Shown piece after piece: positions 50,369 through 60,506 of a DNA stretch of 64,000 bases. Position numbers and translations under genes: made by a program. This stretch comes from CALLMM01 sp964429855 (lineage in GTDB: Bacteria > Armatimonadota > Chthonomonadetes > Chthonomonadales > CAJBBX01). Below the pieces are notes generated by a model. The model was not told the origin of the DNA, did no database searches, and saw nothing but the letters and a program-made list of their open reading frames with translations. The DNA lies in the NCBI GenBank assembly GCA_964429855.1, contig CAYSDM010000003.1, positions 50,836 through 114,835 on the forward strand, read 5' to 3'. Each line of letters starts with the position of its first letter. Position 1 is the first letter of the stretch.

Positions 50369-52471
50369 CTACTTGCCCATCGTCCTCAACGCGCTCCACA
50401 GGAGCGCGATGACCACCAGAACCACGCCGGTGAGCATGGAGAGGGCATAGGCGCGTATATAACCGGTCTGAAGACGCCGGAATAGCTCGCTGAGCAGTCC
50501 GGTGATGCCTGCAACGGCGTTCACCAGCCCATCAATGATATTCTGATCCACCGCGCGCCAGAGCGCGGTCGCGATATTTCCACCGCGAATAACGAAGAGA
50601 TCATAGAAGAAACGATCAACATACCAGAGGTTGGCGGAAGCCTGATACAGAGGATTGCCGGCTTTCTGCGATTCGGGAAGCAGTTCGCCGGAAGCGCGTC
50701 GCTTCGAATAGAGCGAATATGCCAGCCCGATACCGATCGCGGCGACCATCGTTCCTAAAACGGCTCCCAATCCGAAGGAAACGCCATGATGCGCCTCAAA
50801 CTTCGCGACGGACGGCTCCAGAAAATGCTCAAAGAAGTTGTTGAAAGGCGTTCCAATGAACCCGCCAAGTAGAGAGAGAGCGGCCAGAATCACCAGCGGA
50901 ATGAGCATGGATTGCGGCGATTCCTTCACGCCAGCAGCATGTTCCTCCGCGCCATGCGTATCATGGGCGTCGCCGCCGTGATCGTGGTGAGCGTTATGAG
51001 CATCCCCGCCGTGTCCGCGCGCGCCCAGGGTCGCTTCATCATAGCGTTGATCGCTCCAGAAGGTTTTCCACATCAGCCGGGACATATAGAAGGCGGTCAA
51101 AGCGGCGGTGACCAGACCGACGGCATAGAACAGCAATCCGTAACTGTGAATGCCAGAGGCGTACCCCAGTATCTCATCCTTGCTCCAGAATCCGGCAAAG
51201 GGAGGGATCCCGCAGATGGCGATCCATCCGGCAAGCATGGTGACGTAGGTGACCTTGATCTTTCTGCTCAGTCCTCCCATGCGTCGCATATCCTGCTCGT
51301 GGTGCATAGCATGAATGACCGACCCGGCTCCCAGAAAGAGCAGCGCTTTGAAGAAGGCGTGGGTGGTTACATGGAACATCCCCGCGCCGAATGCGCCCGC
51401 GCCGCATCCCAGAAACATATAGCCCAACTGCGAGACGGTCGAATAGGCAAGCACCTTCTTGATATCGTTCTGGGTCAGGGCGATGGTCGCGGCGAACAGC
51501 GCGGTGAACAGCCCGACTGCGGCGATGACCAGAAGGGTTGTCTCCGATTTCACGATGATCGGGGACATACGAGTAAGCATCACCACGCCAGCCGTCACCA
51601 TCGTGGCAGCGTGGATCAGCGCGCTGACCGGAGTGGGACCTGCCATCGCGTCGGGCAGCCAGACATGAAGCGGGAACTGCGCCGACTTACCGCAGGCTCC
51701 CACAAAAAGCAGCAGCCCGATCGCCATCGCTAATTCAGGGGTGAAGGTGAAGCCGTTGGCGGCTTTCCCGTTGATGGCGGCGTCCAGAAATCCCTTGCCG
51801 TCCTCAGTATAAAATGTCAACGTGCCGAAAAAGGCGAAGATCGCCATAATTCCCAGCGCATACCCGACATCGCCAATCCGGTTGACGATAAACGCCTTGT
51901 TGCCCGCCTTGGAGTTCTCTGTATCTTCATACCAGAAAGAGATCAACAGATAGGAGCAGAGACCGACCCCCTCCCATCCCACAAACATCAGCAGTATGTT
52001 GTCCGCCAGCACCAGCACCAGCATGAAAAAGATAAACAGATTCATGTAGGTGAAGAAGCGGGCGTAGTCCTTATCCTTCGCCATATAACCGGTCGCGTAC
52101 AGATGAATCAGTCCGCCGATCCCCGTCACGATCAGACACATCAGGATGGAAAGGGGGTCTACCAGCGCGCCGAAGCTGACTTTGAAACCGGCGATATCAA
52201 TCCAGGTGATCGGTTTGCTTAGAAATGGAACGAGACTGGCAAAAGCGCGTTTATGCTCTCCTTCCATCGAGAGCAGACCGGAGAAGATATAGAGACTTAC
52301 TCCGAAACTGGCAAGCACCAGCGCCGTAGCCAGTCCCCCGACCACGCGCTTCCCGGAATCCTCTCCCATTCGGGTGATGATTAACTTTCCGAAAAAAGCA
52401 TGGATCAGGAAACCGAGCAGCGGAAGCCCGGTGATAAGCCCTACCAGATTGGCGGAAGGCAACTCATGCAT
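50369..52471 (-). CDS. nuoL: NADH-quinone oxidoreductase subunit L
   Basis: Distal pumping subunit of complex I, 700 residues with 15-16 helices and the long lateral helix near the C-terminus. Signatures are FVGWEGVGLCSYLLISFWY (Glu), KSAQFPLHVWLPDAMAGPTPVSALIHAATMV (Lys) and LAYSTVSQLGYMFLGCG. A His-rich cytoplasm-facing or periplasmic loop (about 490-520, many His and Asp) is inserted before the last helices. Confidence 0.96.
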   Translation of the reverse strand: MHELPSANLVGLITGLPLLGFLIHAFFGKLIITRMGEDSGKRVVGGLATALVLASFGVSLYIFSGLLSMEGEHKRAFASLVPFLSKPITWIDIAGFKVSFGALVDPLSILMCLIVTGIGGLIHLYATGYMAKDKDYARFFTYMNLFIFFMLVLVLADNILLMFVGWEGVGLCSYLLISFWYEDTENSKAGNKAFIVNRIGDVGYALGIMAIFAFFGTLTFYTEDGKGFLDAAINGKAANGFTFTPELAMAIGLLLFVGACGKSAQFPLHVWLPDAMAGPTPVSALIHAATMVTAGVVMLTRMSPIIVKSETTLLVIAAVGLFTALFAATIALTQNDIKKVLAYSTVSQLGYMFLGCGAGAFGAGMFHVTTHAFFKALLFLGAGSVIHAMHHEQDMRRMGGLSRKIKVTYVTMLAGWIAICGIPPFAGFWSKDEILGYASGIHSYGLLFYAVGLVTAALTAFYMSRLMWKTFWSDQRYDEATLGARGHGGDAHNAHHDHGGDAHDTHGAEEHAAGVKESPQSMLIPLVILAALSLLGGFIGTPFNNFFEHFLEPSVAKFEAHHGVSFGLGAVLGTMVAAIGIGLAYSLYSKRRASGELLPESQKAGNPLYQASANLWYVDRFFYDLFVIRGGNIATALWRAVDQNIIDGLVNAVAGITGLLSELFRRLQTGYIRAYALSMLTGVVLVVIALLWSALRTMGK

Positions 52472-52524
52472 AGCGATGTCACTCCGTACCGTAAACCGGG
52501 TTCGGTATCGAAATCCCTTCGGTT

Positions 52525-52833
52525 TCAGTACTTCATCAGGTTGACTTCATCAATGTTTATCGTCTCTTTGGAGCGGAACAGGGCGACGATAATTCCCAGT
52601 CCAATGGCGACTTCCGCCGCAGCCACTGCCATCACAAAGACAACATACATCTGCCCGTTCACATGGACGAAGTGCCGTCCCAGCGCGATGAAGGTTAGAT
52701 TGACGGCGTTGAGCATCAACTCGATACACATGAAGATCACAATCGGATTCCGCTTGATCAGAACTCCGACCACTCCGATGGTAAAGAGGATGCCGCTCAG
52801 AACCAGATAGTACTCGGTCGGGACGCCCAGCAT
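52525..52833 (-). CDS. nuoK: NADH-quinone oxidoreductase subunit K
   Basis: A 102-residue, three-helix MrpC-like subunit of complex I. It keeps the two membrane Glu residues used in proton transfer (MCIELMLNAVN; AAAEVAIGLGIIVALFR). It starts one codon after nuoJ and lies 53 bases before nuoL. Confidence 0.96.
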   Translation of the reverse strand: MLGVPTEYYLVLSGILFTIGVVGVLIKRNPIVIFMCIELMLNAVNLTFIALGRHFVHVNGQMYVVFVMAVAAAEVAIGLGIIVALFRSKETINIDEVNLMKY

Positions 52834-52835
52834 TC

Positions 52836-53726
52836 CTACCCTCTCCTTTTCGCCAGCACAACCGACCCGACGATTCCCACAAGCAGTAGAATGGAGGTCA
52901 GTTCAAAAGGCAGCAGCCAGGGTTTTTTTGCATCAAACATCGCCTTCCCTACCGTCTCCACCGACCCCATCTGTTCGCTCTTCGTGATCTCTTCGGGAAA
53001 GACATCCTGAAGCAGCAGCCGGTTTATCCGTTTCCTGTCTTTCAGTGTAGACTGTCTATTCAGCAGTTTCTGCGTCTCATTTGAGAGACGCACCGAGGAG
53101 AACCGCTGCGTCTCAAACAGGACTGGTCCGTCAACCAGGCGATTCAACTCCCGCTTCATCTCGCTGATGAGTTCCAGAGAGGGCGCTTCATTCTCCTTCA
53201 ACGCCATCAGTTTCACACGCGATTCCGGGTGTATCTGATCGCGAAGATACGCTGTCGCCGGGTCTGCGCCTGTTCGGAGTTTCCGAGCCAGATCAGCCGG
53301 AAGCAGAATATCTTTATGGGTGAAATAGGGCGAGCCGTCCACGGTAGCCGGGGTCGCATTGGAGGGACGAAGCCCGGTCGTCAGCGAGCCAGCCAGTCCT
53401 AGCGCGGAGATAAAGACCACCGCCAGCATGATAGCGACCGGCATCTGAAGCCCGCCCCGCTCTTTTAAAGCCTCCGGCGCGCCGAGGTTCAGAAGCATGA
53501 TGACGAACAGAAACAGGACCATAATCGCGCCGGCATAGACGATTACCTGAACTGCCGCGATAAACTGCGCGGAGAGCGTCAGGAAGAAGATAGCCAGCAC
53601 AAAGAAGTTCACTACGAGAAAGAGTGCGCTTCGTACCGGATTTCGGTTGGCGACAACCAGCAGCGCAGAGCCAACCGAGATTCCCGCAAGAATGAAAAAG
53701 ACCATGAGCGACCAGTTAAAACTCAT
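52836..53726 (-). CDS. nuoJ: NADH-quinone oxidoreductase subunit J with large insert
   Basis: A five-helix subunit of complex I near the quinone channel. The N-terminal four helices are typical, including VQVIVYAGAIMVLFLFVIMLLN with the pi-bulge region. The final helix follows GSVETVGKAMF...LLPFELTSILLLVGIVGSVVLAKR. Between them, residues about 120-248 form a hydrophilic insert of some 125 residues, predicted helical and charged. It makes the protein 296 residues instead of the common 165-200. There is no frameshift; codon flow is continuous. Confidence 0.94.
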   Translation of the reverse strand: MSFNWSLMVFFILAGISVGSALLVVANRNPVRSALFLVVNFFVLAIFFLTLSAQFIAAVQVIVYAGAIMVLFLFVIMLLNLGAPEALKERGGLQMPVAIMLAVVFISALGLAGSLTTGLRPSNATPATVDGSPYFTHKDILLPADLARKLRTGADPATAYLRDQIHPESRVKLMALKENEAPSLELISEMKRELNRLVDGPVLFETQRFSSVRLSNETQKLLNRQSTLKDRKRINRLLLQDVFPEEITKSEQMGSVETVGKAMFDAKKPWLLPFELTSILLLVGIVGSVVLAKRRG

Positions 53727-53727
53727 C

Positions 53728-54861
53728 TTATCGCTCTCCTGTGGATGCGCGGGTAGGAGCCAGGGTGATCTCCGCGACGGGATTGGATTCCGGCGTTAGT
53801 GGCGTTCGGAAGGCGTTCCAACAGGCAATGAGGAACAGGATCACCAGCGCGGCAGGCAGCAATCGCTTCCAGCCCAGATTCATCAGCGCGTCGTAGCGTA
53901 GACGCGGCAAACTTGCGCGCAACCAGACATAGATGAAGAACAGGACGAACAGCTTCATCAAAAACCAGATGAAGCCGGGAATGAAGTCCAGGAAAGGCAG
54001 AGGCGAAGACCATCCTCCGAACCAGAGCGTAACCGCCACGCCGGAAACCACCAGCATACTCGCATACTCGCCCATGAAGAACATAGCGAACTTCATGGAG
54101 GAGTACTCGGTATGGAAGCCGGCGATCAGTTCCGATTCAGCTTCTGGCAAGTCAAAGGGAGAGCGGTTCGTCTCCGCCACCATAGAGATAAGGTAGATCA
54201 CGGTGACGATGAAGCCGAGTGGCGGATAGGCGAAGATGTTCCAGTTCCAGAAACCGTTCATCTGCGCTTCCACCACATTCACCAGATTCAGCGAGCCGGA
54301 CATCAACACCGCGCTCAGGATCGCCAGGCTCATCGAGAGTTCATAGCTGATAACCTGCGCGGAGGCGCGCAGACCGCCGAGCAGCGAGTATTTGTTGTTG
54401 GACGACCAGCCCGCCAGAATGATTCCATAGACCTGCAGAGACGCCATCGCCAGAATATAGAGAATTCCGATGTTTACGTTGCCCACGACCATCGGCAAGG
54501 TCTGTACAGAGCCGTCTTCCATACGGAAGCGCACCGTTGAAAAGGGAAGCGTCGCTCCAGCAGCCAGCGCCGGAATCATTGCGAGCACAGGAGCCAGATA
54601 GTAGATACGAACGTCTACCGCTCTCGGCTGAATATCCTCTTTGAAAAAAAGCTTGATCCCATCCGCTATGGTTTGCAGAAGCCCGCGCGGTCCCACGCGA
54701 TTCGGTCCAATGCGGTCCTGCATCAGAGAGATCACCACCCGCTCGATCCAGATCAGAAACGGCACGATTGCCAGAATGAAACCGATGATGCAGAGGATCG
54801 CAATATATGGGAGAAGCGTGACGAGATCAATCGGTCCGAGTCTGTAGTTCGGAATTATCAT
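53728..54861 (-). CDS. nuoH: NADH-quinone oxidoreductase subunit H
   Basis: Membrane subunit that forms the quinone chamber with NuoB and NuoD. The 377 residues span eight helices and include ERVVISLMQDRIGPNRVGPRGLLQTIADG, FKEDIQP and the acidic loop ETNRSPFDLPEAESELIAGFHTEYS. The stop lies one base before the nuoJ start, so there is no room for nuoI, which often follows nuoH. Confidence 0.97.
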   Translation of the reverse strand: MIIPNYRLGPIDLVTLLPYIAILCIIGFILAIVPFLIWIERVVISLMQDRIGPNRVGPRGLLQTIADGIKLFFKEDIQPRAVDVRIYYLAPVLAMIPALAAGATLPFSTVRFRMEDGSVQTLPMVVGNVNIGILYILAMASLQVYGIILAGWSSNNKYSLLGGLRASAQVISYELSMSLAILSAVLMSGSLNLVNVVEAQMNGFWNWNIFAYPPLGFIVTVIYLISMVAETNRSPFDLPEAESELIAGFHTEYSSMKFAMFFMGEYASMLVVSGVAVTLWFGGWSSPLPFLDFIPGFIWFLMKLFVLFFIYVWLRASLPRLRYDALMNLGWKRLLPAALVILFLIACWNAFRTPLTPESNPVAEITLAPTRASTGER

Positions 54862-54937
54862 AACAGCCCCTCAGGAGCAGATGTCAGGCACACAAACGTG
54901 CAGAAGAGGTAATTGGGTGCACACGATATGCCCGATG

Positions 54938-57214
54938 TCAGGCAGATACGGCTGCCGGAGCGCGATACTCCACTCCCACCAGATCAGCGGAATGATCGTC
55001 CTCGGGATAGTTCCATCGCGCACCCTGGTCGCCCAGGTCGCGTGGCGAACAGTTTTGATAGATGGGAACAGAGGAAGCGATCTCGCGCAGTATATCTCTG
55101 GCGGAGAAGTAGGGCGCGACGCCCCCCATACGCATGGCAAGCTGACTGAAGATCAGCCATTCAGGATGAATCTCCGGCGAGATATCAAAGGCTTTAAAGA
55201 AACGCTGTACGCGGCGTTCTACGTTGGTAAAGGTTCCGTCTCGCTCCGCAACGCTCTGTATGGGAAGAATCACATCGGCAAACTGCGCCGTCTCTGTCAT
55301 CGTATGTTCGGTGACAACGACAAATGAGCAGGCTTCCAGAGCGCGACGCGCCAGTTCCCCGTCATAGAAGCGATTCACCAGATCCACCCCGGAAATCCAC
55401 AACGCCTCGATCTCGCCGCTGACGGCTCCCTGAAGCATCTGCTTTGTGTTCAGTCCCGGCTGATCTACCCCGACATATCCTGGCAGCACATCGGGCAGAA
55501 TCCCCATGTCCATCGCGCCCTGCTGGTTGTTCTCCGTCACCGGGACATTCACGTTTGCGGCATTGCCCGTCACGATCGCAAGGTTTCCGAGCGCATGGAG
55601 AATGTCTTCAGAGTATGGATGTTGTGAAACTGTCTCTCCTGCCAGGATCGCCATCTCTTCTGTAGCCAGCAGACAGGCAGCTCTTCGAATGGCATCGGCT
55701 TCTACGCCGCACTCTTTCGCCGCTATCTCCGGCGCCCAGGCTTTGACGGCGTTCTGCACGATGGAGAGATTCTTGATCTCGCCCAGTTTCCTGGCGGAGA
55801 GCAGATTCTCATAAAGCATTACGTTCATCAGACCATGCAGAAGGGCAACCTCGGTACCGGGACGATAGTAGAGCTTCACGGAGGCGAATTCGCCAACATG
55901 ATTCGCATCATCACCAGATTTCAGGGACTTCGGAACCGCTTCGATGATTCCGGCTCCATGCGCGCGCCATGCTTTACGAACGCGAAGATAGATAATCGGC
56001 TGCTCATCCACCAGATTGGAACCGAAGACCAGAATCGTCTTCATCTTTTCCAGATCGGCGATAGCATTGTTCATGCGATGATAGCCGAAACGGGCGTACA
56101 ATCCGCTGTTGGTCGGCTGGAAGTGCGGTCCCATACGATGATCGAGATTATTCACCCGGAGAGTCTGCCGGAAGAACTTCTGCCATGCGTACAGATCTTC
56201 GTTGGAAGAGCGCGTTCCTCCGATACCCCCGACCTTCGCGCCAGCCTGCTGAAGACGGTCAAGGATGAGGGTGTTGACCTCATCCCAGGAAATGGGTTGA
56301 AACTCCCCATTTCGCTTTATCAGAGGAGTTGTGATCCGTTCGGGAGAAGAGACATAATCCATCCCAAACTTGCCCCGGTCACAGGTCCACTCCTCGTTTA
56401 CTGCATCATTCACGCGCGCATTCACGCGCTGCAATTGGCTGACGCGATGGTCCATTTTTATATTGCAGCCGTTAGAGCACTGTGTACAGAGCGACTTCTG
56501 TGTCATCAGGTCCCAGGGGCGCGCTTTGAAACGATAGGTGCGAGACAGTAGTGCGCCAACAGGGCACAATTCAATGACATTGCCGGAGAATCGGGAGTTA
56601 AACCGGGTGTGCGCGAAAGTGCCGACCTCCATATCCGCGCCACGGAACAGGAAGTCCAACTGGGCATCTCCGGAGATATCCTGCGTAAATCGGGTGCAGC
56701 GGGCGCAATGGATGCAGCGTTCACGATCAAAAACCACATATTCGGACAGAGGATAGGCTTTCGGAAAGTGTCGTTTCTCCTCGATGAAGCGCGAGGTCGG
56801 CGGTCCATAGTGGATGGTGTTGTTCTGTAACGGGCATTCACCCCCGCGATCACAGATCGGGCAGTCGAGCGGATGATTGATTAGGAGAAACTCCAGCACC
56901 CCGCGGCGGTCGGCAATCACCTGCTCCGTCTCCGTCCAGACCTCCATCCCTTCCGACACCGGGAGGCTGCAGGCGGTTTGAGGTTTGGGCATCTTCGCCA
57001 TCACAACGCTGCCATCCGGGTTTTTACGCGGCGTGGCGACATCCACCAGACACATACGGCAGTTTGCCCCGTTCTCCATTGTGAGGCGCGGATGATAGCA
57101 GAAGAAGGGAATATCTACGTTGATTCGCTTGGCTGCCTCGATAACCTTCTCGCCCTGCGGCACCTGCAGCGCAATCCCATTGATTTTTATATTCACCATA
57201 GGAACGTCAGCCAT
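54938..57214 (-). CDS. nuoG: NADH-quinone oxidoreductase subunit G
   Basis: Iron-sulfur subunit of the electron-input arm, 758 residues. It has an N-terminal [2Fe-2S] site (N1b: CYHPRL...NCRMC...C), a HxxxCxxCxxxxxC site (N5, HPLDCPICDRGGEC) and a CxxCxxC...CP site (N4, CIHCARC). A further CxxCxxxC...C site (CTQCSNGC) matches the extra N7 cluster seen in some bacteria. A molybdopterin-oxidoreductase-like C-terminal part follows. It comes 11 bases after nuoF. A gap of 76 bases to nuoH contains an 11-bp direct repeat. Confidence 0.96.
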   Translation of the reverse strand: MADVPMVNIKINGIALQVPQGEKVIEAAKRINVDIPFFCYHPRLTMENGANCRMCLVDVATPRKNPDGSVVMAKMPKPQTACSLPVSEGMEVWTETEQVIADRRGVLEFLLINHPLDCPICDRGGECPLQNNTIHYGPPTSRFIEEKRHFPKAYPLSEYVVFDRERCIHCARCTRFTQDISGDAQLDFLFRGADMEVGTFAHTRFNSRFSGNVIELCPVGALLSRTYRFKARPWDLMTQKSLCTQCSNGCNIKMDHRVSQLQRVNARVNDAVNEEWTCDRGKFGMDYVSSPERITTPLIKRNGEFQPISWDEVNTLILDRLQQAGAKVGGIGGTRSSNEDLYAWQKFFRQTLRVNNLDHRMGPHFQPTNSGLYARFGYHRMNNAIADLEKMKTILVFGSNLVDEQPIIYLRVRKAWRAHGAGIIEAVPKSLKSGDDANHVGEFASVKLYYRPGTEVALLHGLMNVMLYENLLSARKLGEIKNLSIVQNAVKAWAPEIAAKECGVEADAIRRAACLLATEEMAILAGETVSQHPYSEDILHALGNLAIVTGNAANVNVPVTENNQQGAMDMGILPDVLPGYVGVDQPGLNTKQMLQGAVSGEIEALWISGVDLVNRFYDGELARRALEACSFVVVTEHTMTETAQFADVILPIQSVAERDGTFTNVERRVQRFFKAFDISPEIHPEWLIFSQLAMRMGGVAPYFSARDILREIASSVPIYQNCSPRDLGDQGARWNYPEDDHSADLVGVEYRAPAAVSA

Positions 57215-57225
57215 ATCGAATCCTT

Positions 57226-58584
57226 CTAAACGGATGTCAGTGTCAGCAGAGGGTTAAGCGCCTCTGGAGCAGGTGGCAGGCAGTCCAAGCCGACCGGCGA
57301 TCTCTTGTGCTCGATCCAGTATTCGAACTCATGACGATAATGCTTGATTGCTCCCATAATGGGCCACGCTGCCGCGTCTCCCAGCCCGCAGTAGGAGCGA
57401 CCGTCAATCTGATCGCAGATATTTAAGAGCAGATCAATGTCTCCGGGAAGCCCTCCTCCGGTCGTGATCCGGGAGAGAATCTTGAAGATCCAGCGAGTCC
57501 CTTCACGGCAAGGCGTACATTTGCCGCACGATTCATGCGTGTAGAACTCAGCCGTCCGACGCATCAGCACCACGATGTCGGTCTTATCATTGAAGACCAT
57601 GAAGCCGCCGGAGCCGACAACCGGAAGGCGCATCGTGCGCAGGGAGTACTGCACCACCTGATTAGCGTCGTAGTCTAACTTGAAGTCCTTGCACAGCTCC
57701 GCCGGGATGATTGGCACGGAGGAGCCGCCCGGAATGACCGCTTTTAAGTTTCCACCGGTCACCCCTCCCGCCAGTTCGATCATATCCAGCACAGGATAGC
57801 CTAACTCAACCTCATAGTTGCCCGGCTTTTTCACATGACCACTGACAGAGATGATCTTGGTCCCCTTGCTGTTCTCGGTTCCCATCGAAGCATACCAGGC
57901 TCCGCCATGCGCGAGGATCTGAGATGCGGCGGCGTAGGTCTCTACATTGTTGATGAGGGTGGGACTCTGCCAGACTCCTTCATGAATTGGCAGGGGCGCA
58001 TGGGGAAACTTGAGCCGGGGCTGTCCCCGCTCCCCCATCAAGCTGCTCATCAATGCTGATTCTTCCCCGCACTCATAGCTGCCCGCGCCCATGTGGATGT
58101 AGAGATCGAAGTCGAAACCCTCTTTCCCGCCGATGCTTTTTCCGAGATAGCCCTTTTTGTAAGCCTGGTCAATCGCTTTGCGAATGCTTCGCGCCGATTC
58201 CACGAACTCGCCACGGATATAGATGTAGCCTTTTGCGGACTGCGTGGCATACGCCGCGATAATCATGCCCTCAATGACCATATGCGGAAGTTTGAGCATC
58301 AGTTCGCGATCTTTAAAAGTTCCGGGTTCGCCCTCATCCGCATTGCACAGCACGTAGTGCGGTTTCTGGGTATCTTTGGGTATACCGCTCCATTTGATCC
58401 ATGCCGGAAATCCCGCTCCGCCTCGCCCGCGCAAACCGGAGGTCTTGATCTCATTGATCACGGCCTCCCGCTCCATGGTCAGGGCTTTTTTCAGTCCTTC
58501 ATAGCCCCCGTGCTGTTCGTAAACGTCAATATTCTCTATTCCGGGAACATCCCGGTGTTTTAGCAGAACCAGTGTTTCCGCCAT
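57226..58584 (-). CDS. nuoF: NADH-quinone oxidoreductase subunit F
   Basis: NADH- and FMN-binding subunit of complex I, 452 residues. Nucleotide-site motifs are GLRGRGGAGFPAWIKW and ADEGEPGTFKDRELM. The SLBB part (about 240-330) is present. The N3 [4Fe-4S] cluster is held by ESCGKCTPCREG and a late Cys in YCGLGDAAAWP. Complete and typical. Confidence 0.97.
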   Translation of the reverse strand: MAETLVLLKHRDVPGIENIDVYEQHGGYEGLKKALTMEREAVINEIKTSGLRGRGGAGFPAWIKWSGIPKDTQKPHYVLCNADEGEPGTFKDRELMLKLPHMVIEGMIIAAYATQSAKGYIYIRGEFVESARSIRKAIDQAYKKGYLGKSIGGKEGFDFDLYIHMGAGSYECGEESALMSSLMGERGQPRLKFPHAPLPIHEGVWQSPTLINNVETYAAASQILAHGGAWYASMGTENSKGTKIISVSGHVKKPGNYEVELGYPVLDMIELAGGVTGGNLKAVIPGGSSVPIIPAELCKDFKLDYDANQVVQYSLRTMRLPVVGSGGFMVFNDKTDIVVLMRRTAEFYTHESCGKCTPCREGTRWIFKILSRITTGGGLPGDIDLLLNICDQIDGRSYCGLGDAAAWPIMGAIKHYRHEFEYWIEHKRSPVGLDCLPPAPEALNPLLTLTSV

Positions 58585-58628
58585 CTAACTCCCTCGATTA
58601 CGTCATACTTACGGGTTTTCCAATAAAA

Positions 58629-59249
58629 CTACTTCTTCGCGGCGCGCTCCGGGATATGCAGTTTGACTACTGCATTGGCGAGATCGGAAGGAGTGAACTC
58701 GTTTGAACTGCGCAGCGTCTCGATCAATTTGTCCACGTTCTCTTTGGTCACATTGCCGAAGTACTTATCGCCTACTTGAACCACCGTCGCGGCTCCACAG
58801 TAGTTTAAGCACTCCACTTCCGAGAGAGTAAACTCGCCATCCGATGTTGTCTGCCCCACCTTCACGCCCAGTTGCTCTTCGAGATGATGTACCACCTCAA
58901 AAGCTCCCATCACCGCACAGGTCAGACAGGTACAGACCTCCAGATGATGGCGTCCACGCTTACGAAGGTTATACATCGTGTAGAACGTAGCCACGCCTTC
59001 CACTTCAACAAACGGACGCTCCAGACGATCTGCAACCTCCTGAATCGCCTGTGGAGGCAGGTAGCCTTCATATTCACGCTGCGCGATCCAGAGCGCAGGC
59101 AGTATTGCGGATTTCTTATCCGGGTAGTGGGTTAAAATCTCCTCCAGTTCCTGTACAGCCTGCTCGGAAAAACGATGTGTCTTCTCTGGCGCAGGCTGCG
59201 GTTCGGCGATTGCGCCGACAACAGGAACATATGCCGCTTGCTCACTCAT
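58629..59249 (-). CDS. nuoE: NADH-quinone oxidoreductase subunit E
   Basis: Thioredoxin-fold subunit with [2Fe-2S] cluster N1a. The 206-residue protein shows VCTCLTCAVMG and VECLNYCGAA for the four cysteines. The helical N-terminal part (HYPDKKSAILPALWIAQREYEGYL) is typical. It is slightly longer than average at both ends. It pairs with nuoF downstream. Confidence 0.96.
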   Translation of the reverse strand: MSEQAAYVPVVGAIAEPQPAPEKTHRFSEQAVQELEEILTHYPDKKSAILPALWIAQREYEGYLPPQAIQEVADRLERPFVEVEGVATFYTMYNLRKRGRHHLEVCTCLTCAVMGAFEVVHHLEEQLGVKVGQTTSDGEFTLSEVECLNYCGAATVVQVGDKYFGNVTKENVDKLIETLRSSNEFTPSDLANAVVKLHIPERAAKK

Positions 59250-59269
59250 CTATCACTCCCGGTACAGGA

Positions 59270-60505
59270 CTAACGGTCAATTTCGCCCAGTACAATGTCA
59301 ATGCTGCCGATAATGGCAACGACGTCGGCGATCAGCCTGCCTTCGCTCATTTTGGACAGCGCCTGCAGGTTCATAAACGAGGGAGGACGCTCATGCATTC
59401 TCCAGGGATAGTTAGAGCCATCCGATACGAGATAGAAGCCAATCTCGCCCTTCGGAGATTCCAGCGGAACATAGGCTTCCCCGATCGGAGGATGAAAACC
59501 TTCCGTCCACAGCTTAAAGTGGTGGATCACCGCCTCCATCGAGCTATCCAGTTCGTAGCGGGGAGGAGGAACCACCTTCCGATCCGACACGTTAATGGGT
59601 CCGTCCGGTATCCTCTCCAGCGCCTGCTTGATGATCTCTCGACTTTGCCGCATCTCTGCCATACGCACGCGATACCGGTCATAGACATCGCCATACTCGC
59701 CAATGGGAATACCGAACTCGAACTGATCGAAACTGCAATAGGGTACGGCTTTACGAATATCGTGAGGCACGCCGCTGCCGCGAAGGGTGGGTCCACTGAC
59801 ACCAAGCGCGAAGCAGTCTTCCGCGGATAGGATTCCAACTCCCTGCGTCCGTTCGCGCCAGATCGGGTTCTGATCTATCAGCGTCTCATATTCGTCGAAA
59901 CGATAGGGCAGTTCATCCATGATCTTCTTGCATCGCTCGAACCAGCCTTCCGGCGCGTCTCCACGCAGTCCGCCGGGCACGATCCAGGACGGCATCATCC
60001 GCACGCCCGCCATCATCTCGGTCAAATCGAGCAGCTTCTCGCGCTCCCGAAAGGAGAAGAAGAAAACGGTCATTGCCCCGATGTCCAGCGCATGGGTTCC
60101 CAGCCAGACCATATGACTGGCTATGCGCTGAATCTCGGAAAGAATGACGCGAAGATACTGTCCGCGCGGAGGAACCTCAACCCCAAGGAGCTTCTCCACC
60201 GACAGCGAGTAAGCCAGATTATTGATATGGGCGGACAGGTAGTCCATGCGGTCGGTGATGGTGACCGCCTTCATATAAGTCTGATACTCGCCCTCTTTTT
60301 CAATCCCGGTATGAACATACCCCATATGAGGTGTGCAGCTAACGATGGTCTCCCCTTCCAACTCCAGCACCAGACGCAAAACGCCATGGGTTGAAGGATG
60401 CTGCGGACCCATGTTGATGATCATCGTGCCTTCGTTGATGGGATCCAGGGAGACGCCCTGCGCCAGGAGAGAAGGCGGGTTCAGATCGCGTGAGTCGAGT
60501 GTCAT
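59270..60505 (-). CDS. nuoD: NADH-quinone oxidoreductase subunit D
   Basis: 49-kDa-type quinone-site subunit, derived from hydrogenase large subunits. It has 411 residues, with INMGPQHPSTHGVLRL near the start and the closing DVVAIIGSIDIVLGEIDR. ATG 60505 lies two bases after the nuoC stop; the frame is open 55 codons upstream, but that part only overlaps nuoC. Its normal partner NuoB, which holds cluster N2, is not encoded next to it. Confidence 0.97.
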   Translation of the reverse strand: MTLDSRDLNPPSLLAQGVSLDPINEGTMIINMGPQHPSTHGVLRLVLELEGETIVSCTPHMGYVHTGIEKEGEYQTYMKAVTITDRMDYLSAHINNLAYSLSVEKLLGVEVPPRGQYLRVILSEIQRIASHMVWLGTHALDIGAMTVFFFSFREREKLLDLTEMMAGVRMMPSWIVPGGLRGDAPEGWFERCKKIMDELPYRFDEYETLIDQNPIWRERTQGVGILSAEDCFALGVSGPTLRGSGVPHDIRKAVPYCSFDQFEFGIPIGEYGDVYDRYRVRMAEMRQSREIIKQALERIPDGPINVSDRKVVPPPRYELDSSMEAVIHHFKLWTEGFHPPIGEAYVPLESPKGEIGFYLVSDGSNYPWRMHERPPSFMNLQALSKMSEGRLIADVVAIIGSIDIVLGEIDR

Positions 60506-60506
60506 A

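Noticed and set aside
54880..54944. 11-bp direct repeat GATGTCAGGCA in the nuoG-nuoH gap, second copy overlapping the nuoG stop
   Set aside because: Only two copies, no symmetry and no other signal; probably a chance or minor duplication remnant.
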